64,000 nt of DNA from JAJZGK01 sp035538795 (GTDB lineage Bacteria; Pseudomonadota; Alphaproteobacteria; Rhodospirillales; Magnetospirillaceae), in assembly GCA_035538795.1 (NCBI GenBank), contig DATLJS010000039.1, positions 1 to 64,000 on the forward strand. Direction: 5' to 3'. Position numbers and translations under genes: made by a program. Of this stretch, positions 53,901 to 62,238 are shown piece after piece. The notes under the pieces are model-generated. The model saw only the letters and a list, made by a program, of their open reading frames with translations, searched no databases and was not told the origin of the DNA. The first letter of the stretch is position 1, and the number at the start of each line of letters is the position of its first letter.

Positions 53901-54100
53901 TCACCACCAAGGAAGTCGGCAAGGGCACCGGCCAAGGTTTGTCCATCTGCCTGGACGTCATCCGCAACAAGCACGGCGGACGGCTTTTCCTTGACGACAG
54001 CGGCGGCGGCGCCTGCTTCGTCGTCCAACTGCCGATCCACGAGAAACCCGAAGTCTCCGGCAAACCCGAAGCCATGGCCGACCAGGGGCAGCCGTCATGA
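50978..54100 (+). CDS. Large membrane PAS histidine kinase
   Basis: 1040 residues from the ATG at 50978; upstream in-frame sequence is not protein-like. Two membrane segments (about 18-40 and 285-307) enclose a periplasmic Cache-like domain. About three PAS-like domains follow (near 340-455, 470-580 and 625-725), then a coiled coil. The kinase core has H762 in LAAGIAHEINTPIQYIGDN, N box NLVINAAQAI, DNGPGVP and GTGQGLSICLDVI. There is an 18-base triplication beside the N box (residues about 911-928). The stop overlaps the next start (ATGA). Confidence 0.9.
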   Translation: MILRSLRNHLTESAQRTAAAMIVAIGLATGLLGVTGFYSEVDDIEQLTLASSSILQHQINHSFLNIDDVLSDTASRIDIDAWPDSPLIPWLQGRMASFPEISAITLVKTNGYTTAGALTLQGLFGRSVDVTDRDYFKHHMNNPADSSLYIGAPMRNRLNGKPSIPVSKAIIAPNGRLKGIVLALVDPRALESAMLMMRTRGDIFNMLLKVDGTVLSRAPALDVATGQSVLTEPFFQQVRQSPLLGVGTFSSPLDGQQQILSYRSLGRYPLVVVSGVPRWNALSAWRERLYWVLGIIGILLAALYALACLSDRREEMRKELYSAARTAAKHAVEVQQQFVDAIETIRDGIALYDENDFLVLSNAQYRNMAEGMVADILVPGNRFEDIVRTAAQRGIYTLEGRALETFLQSRLEEHRNPTGQAVLHPMHGGRWMISREFRTRAGGVVATRSDVTDLRMREFEAEAVKKRYQLILDSAGDGIIGIGADDTIMFANQAALSMLDAKSGSLDGQNFRVSLCGSAAALRTPPELEGEATLTGQEEFQARERRFTAEYVLSPIFEGENYNGAVLVFRDISLRKQYENTITLHQKELETLVKERTRELSTEIEQRSRTEEALRKNQGRLMGITSNLVEGVLLVDLFGHILFANTSAHKLLVNQTRALSGTDLDDTMQVLIGEQPVVFEDSPFKRAIEAGAPVIEDDAVFMTSDGRRLSVGFAAAPLVEDGKRRGAVISFRNIEALKTAQREALQSSRLASVGQLAAGIAHEINTPIQYIGDNLRFFRDSMGEIAGALQELKALAASAGQSDQAVQLFNRHDCDYLMEELPLAASQSLQGVDHVAHIVRSMKDFSHPGTTAKVATDINRAIDSTLTVCRNEWKHVAQVETDLAPDLPSVLCFPADINQVLLNLVINAAQAIDAARAIDAARPIDAAGNTEARGVQGLIRISTRHCDDDYAEIRIQDNGPGVPKAIRDKIFDPFFTTKEVGKGTGQGLSICLDVIRNKHGGRLFLDDSGGGACFVVQLPIHEKPEVSGKPEAMADQGQPS
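53708..53760. repeat. 18-base in-frame tandem repeat inside the kinase gene
   Basis: Three units of GCCATCGATGCCGCACGG (53708-53725, 53726-53743 and a partly diverged third) encode A-I-D-A-A-R repeats directly after the ATPase N box. The first two units are identical. Confidence 0.88.
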
Positions 54101-55296
54101 AAGCCGCGATCCTTTTCATCGATGACGACACCAACCTTCTGCGCGGGCTGCAACGCATGCTCCGGCGTCAGCGCGAGGATTGGGACATGGAATTCGTCGA
54201 TGGCGGCGCCAAGGCGCTGGAAATCATGGCCGCCAAGACCTTCGACATGGTGGTGTCGGACATGCGCATGCCGGAGTTGGACGGCGCCAGTCTGCTGTCC
54301 GAGGTGGAACGCCTCTATCCCGGCACCATCCGCATCATTCTGTCCGGCTATGCCGAGGAAAAAAGCCTGATGCGCAGCGTCGGCCCGGCGCACCAATATC
54401 TGTCCAAGCCCTGCGACGCCGAAACCATCGTCGCCCTGATGGACCGGACGCTGCGGTTGCAGCGCATCCTGCAAGACCAGCGCCTGCGCTCGCTGGTGGC
54501 CAGCCTGCGCAACCTGCCCAGCCAGCCGACCCTGTTCATGCGCCTGACCGAGGCCATGGACAATCCGTTGACCACCAGCCGGCAGATCGCCGCCATCGTT
54601 TCCGAAGACGTGGCCATGACCGCCGAATTGTTGAAGGTCACCAACTCGTCCTATTTCTCCTTCACCAGCCGGGTATCGTCGGTGGAACAGGCGGTACGGC
54701 TGCTGGGGCTGGAGACGGTGCGCACCCTGGTGTTGCATACCGGCATTTTCCGCCAGTACGAAGGCGGTTCCGCCGGCATGGCGCGGATCAAGCAATTGAG
54801 CGATTACGGCATCGCCGTCGGGGCCCTGGCCCGCAAGCTGGCCCGGCAGGACGGAGCCCAGGAAAGCACGGTGCTGCAGGCCGAATGCGCCGGCACCCTG
54901 TCGGGCATCGGCATGCTGGTGCTTCTCGACCGGGATTACGGCCACTACCTTGACACTTACGCCGGGCAGGACGCGGCCGGTATCGTCCAGGCCGAGATGG
55001 ACGCTTTCCACGCCACCCACGCGGAACTCGGCGCCTATCTGCTGGGGCTGTGGGGCTTCGCCGATCCGGTGGTCGAGGCGGTGCTGCTGCAACTCCATCC
55101 GTCGGTCACGCCGGATGCCCGCAGCACGCCCCTCACCTATGTCCATCTGGCCCGCGCTTTCGGGCCTGCCATCCCGCTTCTGGGGCCGCCGCCTTACATG
55201 GCGAGGCTGGCCGTCGATCAGGCTTATATCGACCGACAGAACCTGAGCGCTTTATGCAACGCCGCCGAAAGAATCCAAGCCGAGGCCGTCCCATGA
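54097..55296 (+). CDS. Response regulator with HDOD output domain
   Basis: A 399-residue protein. The receiver (1-120) has acidic residues in FIDDDTN, phospho-Asp D55 in VVSDMRMPE, Ser in ILSGYAEE and Lys in YLSKPCD. An HDOD domain (about 140-340) follows: LPSQPTLFMRLTEAM, SEDVAMTAELLKVTNSSYF and VEQAVRLLGLETVRTLVL. HDOD proteins act in signalling without the HD metal-dependent activity. Start and stop both overlap neighbours by four bases, so it is coupled between the kinase and the third gene. Confidence 0.9.
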   Translation: MKAAILFIDDDTNLLRGLQRMLRRQREDWDMEFVDGGAKALEIMAAKTFDMVVSDMRMPELDGASLLSEVERLYPGTIRIILSGYAEEKSLMRSVGPAHQYLSKPCDAETIVALMDRTLRLQRILQDQRLRSLVASLRNLPSQPTLFMRLTEAMDNPLTTSRQIAAIVSEDVAMTAELLKVTNSSYFSFTSRVSSVEQAVRLLGLETVRTLVLHTGIFRQYEGGSAGMARIKQLSDYGIAVGALARKLARQDGAQESTVLQAECAGTLSGIGMLVLLDRDYGHYLDTYAGQDAAGIVQAEMDAFHATHAELGAYLLGLWGFADPVVEAVLLQLHPSVTPDARSTPLTYVHLARAFGPAIPLLGPPPYMARLAVDQAYIDRQNLSALCNAAERIQAEAVP

Positions 55297-56459
55297 GCAG
55301 TTCGATCCTGATTATCGACGACGACGTCAACCTGCTGTCCGCCATGAAGCGGCAGTTGCGCGGCCGTTTTCCCGTCACCACCGCCCAGGGCGGCGAAGAG
55401 GCCGTGGCGTTGCTGTCGGAAACCAAGGACTATCCCGCCGTCATTCTGTGCGACATGCGTATGGGCGGCATGAACGGCGTCGAAACCCTGCGCCGGGCCA
55501 AAGAGCTGTCGCCGGAATCGGTGCGCATGATGCTGACCGGCAACGCCGACATGCAGACGGCCATCGACGCCATCAACAACGGCAACATCTTCCGTTTCCT
55601 GACCAAGCCCTGCGCCCCCGACGTGCTGGAAGCCGGATTGGAAGCCGCCCTGGAGCAGCACCGGCTGATCATCGCCGAACGGGAACTGCTGGAAACCACC
55701 CTGGCCGGCAGCATCAAGGTCATGATGGACTTGCTGGCCCTGGCCTATCCCCAGGGTTACAGCCGCGCCACCCGCATCCGCAAATGGGTGCACAAGCTGA
55801 ACACGGCGGCGAACATGCCGCACCGATGGCAGTTGGACATCGCGGCCATGCTGGCTCCCATGGGAATGATCTCCCTGCCGGACGAGGTGTTGACCAAGGT
55901 GCATCGCCGCACGCCTTTGTCCGAGACCGAGCAGTGGCTTCTCGACCGCGCCCCGGCCACGGCCCGCGACGTCATCGCCCACATTCCCCGTCTGAAGGGC
56001 GTCGCCGAAATCGTCTATCTTCAGAACAGGGGATTCGACGGCAGCGGCGTGCCCGCCGATGGCCCAAGCGGCAGCGACATCCCCATCGACGCCCGCTTGC
56101 TGAGGATTCTCAACGACCTCAGCGAAGTCTGCAAGAACATGGCCCCAAGCCTCGTCGATTTCGCCGTGCTGGAAGTGAACTCCGAACGCTACGACATGGC
56201 CCTGTTCCGCAAGGTCAAGGCGGCGCTGATGACGCCCGAGGCGCCCGCCTCGGCCAAGCGCAAGCTGTCCACCGCGTTGCTGCTGCCCGGTATGGATCTG
56301 GCCGAGGATGTGGTCAGCCGCGAGGGACGCCTGGTGCTGGCCGGACTGACGCCGCTGTCGGAATCCCATGTCGAACGGCTGCGCATTCTGGCCAAGCTGA
56401 AGCTGATCGACGACACCGTTGTCGTCTTCGCCGACGACAGCACCGAATTGAAGATGTGA
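55293..56459 (+). CDS. Response regulator with degenerate HD-GYP domain
   Basis: 388 residues from the ATG at 55293 (ATGA overlap with the HDOD gene). The receiver has phospho-Asp D54 in ILCDMRMGGMNG and Lys in FLTKPCA. The C-terminal half follows the HD-GYP layout but has lost its catalytic residues. At the HD site it reads AAMLAPMGMISLPDEVL (AP instead of HD at 188-189), the HHE region reads LQNRGFDGSG, and GYP is GVP. It is not expected to hydrolyse c-di-GMP and may be a binding or scaffold output. Confidence 0.87.
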   Translation: MSSSILIIDDDVNLLSAMKRQLRGRFPVTTAQGGEEAVALLSETKDYPAVILCDMRMGGMNGVETLRRAKELSPESVRMMLTGNADMQTAIDAINNGNIFRFLTKPCAPDVLEAGLEAALEQHRLIIAERELLETTLAGSIKVMMDLLALAYPQGYSRATRIRKWVHKLNTAANMPHRWQLDIAAMLAPMGMISLPDEVLTKVHRRTPLSETEQWLLDRAPATARDVIAHIPRLKGVAEIVYLQNRGFDGSGVPADGPSGSDIPIDARLLRILNDLSEVCKNMAPSLVDFAVLEVNSERYDMALFRKVKAALMTPEAPASAKRKLSTALLLPGMDLAEDVVSREGRLVLAGLTPLSESHVERLRILAKLKLIDDTVVVFADDSTELKM

Positions 56460-56539
56460 CAAAAGCTTGCCATAACATCCCCAACGGTTTTCCCTGAGCA
56501 TGTTTTAGGGCTTGTTTTCCAGGACTTGGGGTATTGGCG

Positions 56540-58171
56540 ATGGATCTGCAGACGCTGCTGTTCGAACAGGCGCAAAGGCTGGAGGCGGAAGGCAATGCCG
56601 CCCAGGCGGCGCAGTTCTATCAGCGCATCCTTGAAGACAAGCCCGATCATGCCGACGCCAACGCCGCCCTGGGGCGCCTGTTATGCCGCCAAGGCATGGC
56701 GGCGCAAGGCATCGGCTTTCTGTCCAGGGCGTCCTCGCTGACCCCAGACGCTCCCGGCGTCTGGTTGGATTTGGGACTGGCGCTGCAAAAAGAGGGCTAC
56801 CAGGACCACGCCCGCCGCGCATTGCTGTCCGCCGCCAGCCTCGCCCCCGACGACCCGTCGCTGATCTCGGCTTTGGCCGACGGATTGCGGGAACTGTCCC
56901 TGCCCGGCGACGCCGCCCGCCAATACGAGAAGCTGGCCGAACTGGTGCCGGGCTTGGCCGCCGCCCACAACAATCTGGGCACCTGCCTGTTGGAATTGAA
57001 GCGCCGCGACGAAGCCCTGGCCGCGTTCCGCCGAGCCGTCATCGCCGATCCCCAGATGATCGAGGCCTTGAGCAATCTAGCCATGCTCTGCGTCGAAACC
57101 GGCCGCAACGAGGAAAGCATCAGCCTCTATTCCCGCCTGCGGGCGCTGCGCCCCGATCTGGTGCAGGCGGCACTGAACCAGGGCGTGGCCTATTACCGCG
57201 AAGGCCGGCTGGAGGAAGCCGCCGCCACCTTGCGCGAAGCCGCGGCGCTGGCCCCCGACAATGCCCAAATCCATTATAATCTGGCCCAAGTGCTGCTGCT
57301 GAAGGGCAATCTCGACGCCGGTTTCGCCGAATATGAGTGGCGGTGGAGCTGCTCGGAATTCCCATCTCCCAGACTGCTGTTCTCGCAGCCCGCCTGGAAG
57401 GGCGAGCCGCTGGAAGGACGCACGCTGCTGATCCATGCCGAACAGGGGTTCGGCGACGTTCTGCAATTCTGCCGCCTGCTGCCCTTGGCCGGGCGCGGCG
57501 GCAAGGTCATTTTTCTCTGCCCGGCGCCGCTGCTGGAATTGCTGGGCGGCATGGACGGCGTCGACATCGTGGCCGAGGGCGCCGACCTGCCCGCCTTCGA
57601 TCTTTACTGCCCCTTGCTCAGTTTGCCTCATCTGCTGGGGCCGCACGTTCACCCTGAACCGCCTTATCTGAAAGCTCCACATAAGCGACTGTTCCAACCG
57701 GACGCGCGGTTGCATGTCGGACTGGTCTGGACCGGCAATCCGCTGAACGGACGCAACCATGTCCGCCGGGTGCCGCTGGAACAGATGGCCCGCCTGCCGG
57801 CTTTGCCGGACATCGCCTATCACTCCTTGCAATACCGTCCCGAGGAGGGATGGCGCGAAGCCTTTCCCTTTGCCGTCGACGATCTGTCGTCCGCAATCTC
57901 CACCTTCGGCGATCTGGCCGCCGCCATGGAGCAGTTGGATCTGATCATTTCCATGTGCAGCGCCCCCGTTCATCTGGCCGGAGCCCTGAACCGCCCCTGC
58001 TGGGTGCTGCTGCATCAGCTTCCCGACTGGCGCTGGGGCATGAGCGGACGGGAAAATCCCTGGTACCCCAACACCCGTCTTTACCGCCAGCCGTCCGCCG
58101 GGAACTGGCAGGCGGTGATCGACGCCGTCTCCGGCGACCTTGCCGATCTTGCCGCCAAGAAAAAACCATGA
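56540..58171 (+). CDS. TPR protein with GT9/GT41-like C-terminal domain
   Basis: A 543-residue protein from the ATG at 56540. Residues 5-260 form about six or seven tetratricopeptide repeats (for example AHNNLGTCLLELKRRDEALAAFRRAV). The C-terminal part resembles heptosyltransferase-like GT-B domains (TLLIHAEQGFGDVLQFCRLLP, VGLVWTGNP). Such proteins often glycosylate flagellin or envelope components in Magnetospirillum relatives. Catalytic residues cannot be confirmed. Its stop overlaps the start of the deacetylase. Confidence 0.82.
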   Translation: MDLQTLLFEQAQRLEAEGNAAQAAQFYQRILEDKPDHADANAALGRLLCRQGMAAQGIGFLSRASSLTPDAPGVWLDLGLALQKEGYQDHARRALLSAASLAPDDPSLISALADGLRELSLPGDAARQYEKLAELVPGLAAAHNNLGTCLLELKRRDEALAAFRRAVIADPQMIEALSNLAMLCVETGRNEESISLYSRLRALRPDLVQAALNQGVAYYREGRLEEAAATLREAAALAPDNAQIHYNLAQVLLLKGNLDAGFAEYEWRWSCSEFPSPRLLFSQPAWKGEPLEGRTLLIHAEQGFGDVLQFCRLLPLAGRGGKVIFLCPAPLLELLGGMDGVDIVAEGADLPAFDLYCPLLSLPHLLGPHVHPEPPYLKAPHKRLFQPDARLHVGLVWTGNPLNGRNHVRRVPLEQMARLPALPDIAYHSLQYRPEEGWREAFPFAVDDLSSAISTFGDLAAAMEQLDLIISMCSAPVHLAGALNRPCWVLLHQLPDWRWGMSGRENPWYPNTRLYRQPSAGNWQAVIDAVSGDLADLAAKKKP

Positions 58172-58944
58172 GGACGTTCATGACTTTTCGCCGTTTCCTC
58201 GTCGGACTGATGCTGGTTCTGCCGGCCGCCTCCTTCGCCGACCAGCCGCCGGCCCTGGACTTCAACACCATGAGCCGAGACGCCTCGGTCAGCGCCGATT
58301 GCGCCGTCACTTTCGACGACGGCCCCGGCCCTCATACCGACGCCCTGCTGGATCTGCTCAAGGAACGGCAGATCAAGGCCACCTTCTTCGTTCTAGGCGA
58401 ACACGCCCGGCATTATCCCGACACCATCCGCCGCATGGTGGCCGAAGGGCACGAGGTCGAGAACCACTCGTGGGATCACCCGGACATGCGCAAGCTGGAC
58501 GAAGCCGCCCGCCAGAAAGAGATGGAAGACACCGTCACCCTGCTGAAAAGCCTGGGCGTCACGCCCCATTACTTCCGCCCGCCCTACGGCGCCTACGATC
58601 CGGCGCTGGTACAGCAGGCCCATCAGGACGGTCTGGAAGTGGTGCTGTGGACCCGCGACAGCATCGATTGGCGCTATCACACCGTCGCCCAACTTGAAGG
58701 CGACATCCTGCCCAAGGGCGAAGGCGCCCATGGGGTGTTCCTGTTCCACGACATTCACGACAGCACCATCGCCGCCATGCCCGCCGTGCTCGACGACCTG
58801 AAGTCCAAGGGCTGCCACTTCGCCACCGTGGCGCAGTGGGCCGAGGACAGCGACCGCCGCCGCGCCGCCGCGCCGCAATTGGCCACGGTTCCCAAGGCGG
58901 AACCCAAGCCCGGGATCAGCAGTTGGCTGAAGAAGCTGTGGTAA
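58168..58944 (+). CDS. Secreted polysaccharide deacetylase
   Basis: A 258-residue NodB-type deacetylase. A signal peptide is likely (MTFRRFLVGLMLVLPAASFA from the second Met). Catalytic motifs are intact: TFDDGPGPHT (D50/D51), metal ligands H100 and H104 in ENHSWDHPD, FRPPYGAYD, and the C-terminal LFHDIHD. It should remove N-acetyl groups from a periplasmic polysaccharide such as peptidoglycan. It is translationally coupled to the TPR/GT gene, suggesting a joint surface-glycan role. Confidence 0.9.
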   Translation: MRTFMTFRRFLVGLMLVLPAASFADQPPALDFNTMSRDASVSADCAVTFDDGPGPHTDALLDLLKERQIKATFFVLGEHARHYPDTIRRMVAEGHEVENHSWDHPDMRKLDEAARQKEMEDTVTLLKSLGVTPHYFRPPYGAYDPALVQQAHQDGLEVVLWTRDSIDWRYHTVAQLEGDILPKGEGAHGVFLFHDIHDSTIAAMPAVLDDLKSKGCHFATVAQWAEDSDRRRAAAPQLATVPKAEPKPGISSWLKKLW

Positions 58945-58947
58945 CGC

Positions 58948-59805
58948 TCAGGACCGGGCCCAATAACGGCCCAAGCCGGTTTCGTCGCCGCTGAAGACGT
59001 TGCGGTCGCAGCGGTCAACGCCCGGCATGGCCCGCGACAGCGGCCCGAACGGACCGGAGCCGCCGGCCCCGTTGTCGCCGGCATATTGCCAGAAACGCCA
59101 GCCCCGACCGGCCCAGGCGGCGGGAAGCTCGGGCTCCATGCGATAATCGGCCAGCCACAGGTCGCATCCCGACAACAGAGACCCCGGCGCGATAGCCCCG
59201 CAAAGGGATTGGCCGGTGCGGCGGTGCGTCTCGCCGTCGGCCCAAGCTGGTTGCACGTATAGCAGCGGCAGACGGCCGGTGACGGCCATGACGGTGGCGG
59301 CGAATTCCTCGGCCTGCGGCAAAGTCATGGAATTGGTCGGCACCCGCTCGTTCAGCTCCAGATCCAGCACCAGCAATGTCTGCGGTCCCGGCTGCGCCGC
59401 CGCCAGGAAGGCGCGCGCCTGTTCGGCGCCCGAATGCATGCGTGTGCCGAAATGATAGCCGCCCCACAGCAGACCGGCCTCTTCGGCCATGACGCGGCGT
59501 TGGGCGTACAAAGGATCGAACCAGTCGTTGCCCTCGCTGGCCTTGTGAATCACGGCTTTCAGACCGCCATATTGGCGGGCCATGCCGAAATCCATGATGC
59601 TGCTGTGATGGTTGAGGTCGATCACTCCGTCCAACCCCACATCCGAGGGATTGGACACCGGCCCCGTCGTCGCCTTGCGCCGGGCGATGACCGCCGGGGC
59701 ATAGGAGGCCGGGGCCTCGACGCGACGCGGCGGCGCCGACGCGCAACCGCTCAAGCCCAAAGCCGCCAGCCCCATCACCACCTGACGCCGGGAAACGCCG
59801 GACAT
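58948..59805 (-). CDS. GH25 lysozyme-like lipoprotein
   Basis: A 285-residue protein from the ATG at 59805, with GGGAGGAAAG just before it. The N terminus SRRQVVMGLAALGLSGCAS combines a twin-arginine-like start with a lipobox (LSGC). The GH25 fold shows VIDLNHHSSIMDF, AVIHKASEGNDWFDP, GGYHFGTRM and the catalytic pair in LLVLDLELNE. It should cut or bind peptidoglycan in the periplasm. It is convergent with the deacetylase gene, three bases apart. Confidence 0.87.
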   Translation of the reverse strand: MSGVSRRQVVMGLAALGLSGCASAPPRRVEAPASYAPAVIARRKATTGPVSNPSDVGLDGVIDLNHHSSIMDFGMARQYGGLKAVIHKASEGNDWFDPLYAQRRVMAEEAGLLWGGYHFGTRMHSGAEQARAFLAAAQPGPQTLLVLDLELNERVPTNSMTLPQAEEFAATVMAVTGRLPLLYVQPAWADGETHRRTGQSLCGAIAPGSLLSGCDLWLADYRMEPELPAAWAGRGWRFWQYAGDNGAGGSGPFGPLSRAMPGVDRCDRNVFSGDETGLGRYWARS

Positions 59806-59944
59806 CTTTCCTCCCTCGCATGGACGGTCGGCAGGGTGCCCAACCATCTCCGACAAGGCAAGAGCCGTCTGCCTGCCATGCAATTCCGGCGCGGCAACAT
59901 CATCCGCATCGACGCTTTCCAAGATCGCGTGTAAAGAATCTCCG

Positions 59945-61315
59945 ATGACCAAACCCCATGCCTTTCATCCGACCATTCTGCGCGAATACGACATTCGCGG
60001 AACCGTCGGCAAAACCCTGTTCGCCGCCGACGCCAAAGCCATCGGCAGAAGCTTCGGCACCCTGGTCCTCGATGCCGGCGGCCGCACCGTCTGCGTCGGA
60101 CGCGACGGACGCCTGTCGTCGCCGGAACTGGAAGAGGCTCTGTTGCGCGGCTTGTCGAACTGCGGCCTGACGGTTCGGCGGATCGGGCTGGGGCCGTCGC
60201 CCTTGCTGTACTTCGCCTGCCGGCATCTCGACGCTGACGCCGGCATCATGGTGACGGGATCGCACAATCCTCCGGACCACAACGGCTTCAAAATGTTGCT
60301 GAAAGGAAAACCGTTCTTTGCCGAGCAGATCTCACGGCTGGGCCGCCTTGCCGCCGCAGGAGAAACCCGTCGCCTGGATATTATTCCCGGTCAAGTAATC
60401 GAAACGCCGTTGCAAAACGCCTACATCGCCCGCTTGTTGCAGGATTTCCGCCCCGGCCGGGATCTGAGCATCGTCTGGGACGCCGGCAACGGCGCCGCCG
60501 GTGAGGCCATGGAGATGTTGGCCGCCCGCCTGCCGGGCCGCCACATCCTGTTGAACAGCGTCATCGACGGACATTTTCCCGCCCATCACCCCGATCCCAC
60601 CCAGCCGGAAAACATGGAGCAACTGCGCCGGACCGTGCTGGCGGAACGCGCCGATTTCGGCATCGCCTTTGACGGCGACGGCGACCGCATCGGCCTGGTG
60701 GACGGCGACGGCCATATCCTGTGGGGAGACCAGATGCTGATGCTGTTGGCCGAGGAGGTTCTGGCCGAACATCCCGGTGCCGTCATCCTGGCCGACATCA
60801 AATCCAGCCAGGCTCTGTTCGACCGCATCGCCGCCCTGGGCGGCCAAGCCGGCATGTGCCCCACCGGCCATTCGGTGATCAAGTCGCGCCTGAGCGAAAC
60901 CGGCGCCCTGCTGGCCGGGGAAATGAGCGGCCATCTGTTCTTCGCCGACCGTTATTTTGGCTATGACGACGCCCTTTACGCCGCCGTCCGCATTCTTTCG
61001 ATGGTTGCCCGTTGGCCTTTGGACCAGACCCTGGCCCGGCGTCACGCCGCCCTGCCCCGACTCCACAGCACGCCGGAACTGCGCATTCCCTGCGCCGACG
61101 AAGAGAAACATTCCAAGGTCTCCGCCTTGAAAGCCCGGCTGGCAGCCGAAGGCGCCGACGTCATCGACATCGACGGCGTGCGCGTGGTCGGCGACGACGG
61201 CTGGTGGCTGCTGCGCGCCTCGAACACCCAGCCTTGCCTGGTCGCCCGTTGCGAATCCGCGACTCCTGAAGGGTTGGAGCGGCTGAAACGGCAGCTTGAG
61301 CACGCCTTAGGTTAG
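59945..61315 (+). CDS. Phosphomannomutase/phosphoglucomutase
   Basis: A 456-residue alpha-D-phosphohexomutase. Active-site phosphoserine S106 is in VTGSHNPPD, the metal loop is DGDGDRIG, sugar-specificity loop GEMSGHLFF, and phosphate loop LRASNTQP. Ring specificity (GEMSGH) fits the PMM/PGM (AlgC/ManB) group. It would feed GDP-mannose or glucose-1-phosphate to LPS and exopolysaccharide. Transcribed alone and divergent from the GH25 gene. Confidence 0.92.
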   Translation: MTKPHAFHPTILREYDIRGTVGKTLFAADAKAIGRSFGTLVLDAGGRTVCVGRDGRLSSPELEEALLRGLSNCGLTVRRIGLGPSPLLYFACRHLDADAGIMVTGSHNPPDHNGFKMLLKGKPFFAEQISRLGRLAAAGETRRLDIIPGQVIETPLQNAYIARLLQDFRPGRDLSIVWDAGNGAAGEAMEMLAARLPGRHILLNSVIDGHFPAHHPDPTQPENMEQLRRTVLAERADFGIAFDGDGDRIGLVDGDGHILWGDQMLMLLAEEVLAEHPGAVILADIKSSQALFDRIAALGGQAGMCPTGHSVIKSRLSETGALLAGEMSGHLFFADRYFGYDDALYAAVRILSMVARWPLDQTLARRHAALPRLHSTPELRIPCADEEKHSKVSALKARLAAEGADVIDIDGVRVVGDDGWWLLRASNTQPCLVARCESATPEGLERLKRQLEHALG

Positions 61316-62026
61316 GCTGTCGATCGAAATGCGGATGGCGTCATGCCGCCAATATTCGTGGTCGCAGTCGATGATGCGGCCTGTCTGATCGAAGTTCACG
61401 CGCGAAATCAGTAGAATCGGGCTGCCCTCGGCCAGCATCAGCGCCTGAGCCACCTCGCCCCGCGCCGCCGTCGGAATAATATCGAAACGCGAGCGGCCGT
61501 AATGCAGGCCGTAACGGGTTTCGTAGATCAGGGTCAAAGACTGGGTCAGATCCAGATCGAGAATGCCGGGAAACACATCCGGCTTCAGATAATGGCGCAC
61601 GAACAGCACCACCCGCCCGTCCAGGCTGCGCAGCCGCTGGATTTCATGCAGACGCGACAACGCCGGCAGCTCCAGTTCCTGGCACAAGGCCGGCGTCGCC
61701 AGCACGGTACGGGCAGACAAAAGCTTCGTCTCCACTTGGCGCCGCTGGGCCGTCACCAACTGGTGGAAGTGGGATTTGTATTGGGGATTGTAGACCAGGC
61801 GAGGCGGCGCTACGAACCAGCCGCGCCGCTCCTCACGGTAGATGCGGCCCTCGGCCTCCAGCGCCTGCAACGCCTCTTTCAACGTGATGCGGGTGGTGGA
61901 AAACAGATCGCTCAATTCCCGCTCGGACGGCAGCTTGCATCCCGGCCCCAAAAGGCCGCTGTCGATCTGGTGCTCCAGCGCCTGGCGGATCGCCGCCGCC
62001 TGGGTCAATGCCTGTTCCGTAATCAT
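61307..62026 (-). CDS. GntR-family regulator with UTRA domain
   Basis: A 239-residue HutC-subfamily regulator from the ATG at 62026. The winged helix (about 5-70) has GPGCKLPSERELSDLFSTTRITLKEALQALEAEG. The UTRA effector domain follows (ETKLLSARTVLATPALCQELELP, QRLRSLDGRVVLFVRHYL, SFD-like motifs). It is divergent from the ABC binding protein and the AP-superfamily hydrolase. The start codon lies four bases from a palindromic operator candidate. It probably represses that operon. Confidence 0.9.
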   Translation of the reverse strand: MITEQALTQAAAIRQALEHQIDSGLLGPGCKLPSERELSDLFSTTRITLKEALQALEAEGRIYREERRGWFVAPPRLVYNPQYKSHFHQLVTAQRRQVETKLLSARTVLATPALCQELELPALSRLHEIQRLRSLDGRVVLFVRHYLKPDVFPGILDLDLTQSLTLIYETRYGLHYGRSRFDIIPTAARGEVAQALMLAEGSPILLISRVNFDQTGRIIDCDHEYWRHDAIRISIDSLT

Positions 62027-62029
62027 TTC

Positions 62030-62041
62030 TGGACTAGTCCA
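62030..62041. promoter_or_regulatory. Candidate UTRA/GntR operator
   Basis: TGGACTAGTCCA is a perfect 12-base palindrome of the TGG-N6-CCA type used by many HutC-like regulators (for example PhnF and NagR sites). It is four bases upstream of the regulator's start codon. A related CTGG-N5-CCAG repeat lies at 62108-62120. Confidence 0.6.
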
Positions 62042-62107
62042 ATTTCCTGTCTCATTTTTGAGCAAATCAATGCTACGATCCCTTTGCCCAAAAATGGCGG
62101 CGAACCC

Positions 62108-62120
62108 CTGGAAAGACCAG
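62108..62120. promoter_or_regulatory. Second candidate operator before the ABC binding protein
   Basis: CTGGAAAGACCAG, an inverted repeat with a five-base spacer, in the same divergent region as the better palindrome at 62030. It could serve the promoter of the binding-protein gene. Confidence 0.35.
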
Positions 62121-62238
62121 ACTTTTCCGCTGGATTGGGAAAAATGACACAAAAGGGAAACTTGAAAAGCGGAACATCCTGCTTCTCACTCTTGATCACC
62201 GAGGCCGGGAAACTGGCATAGTCCAAAGGATGGGAACC

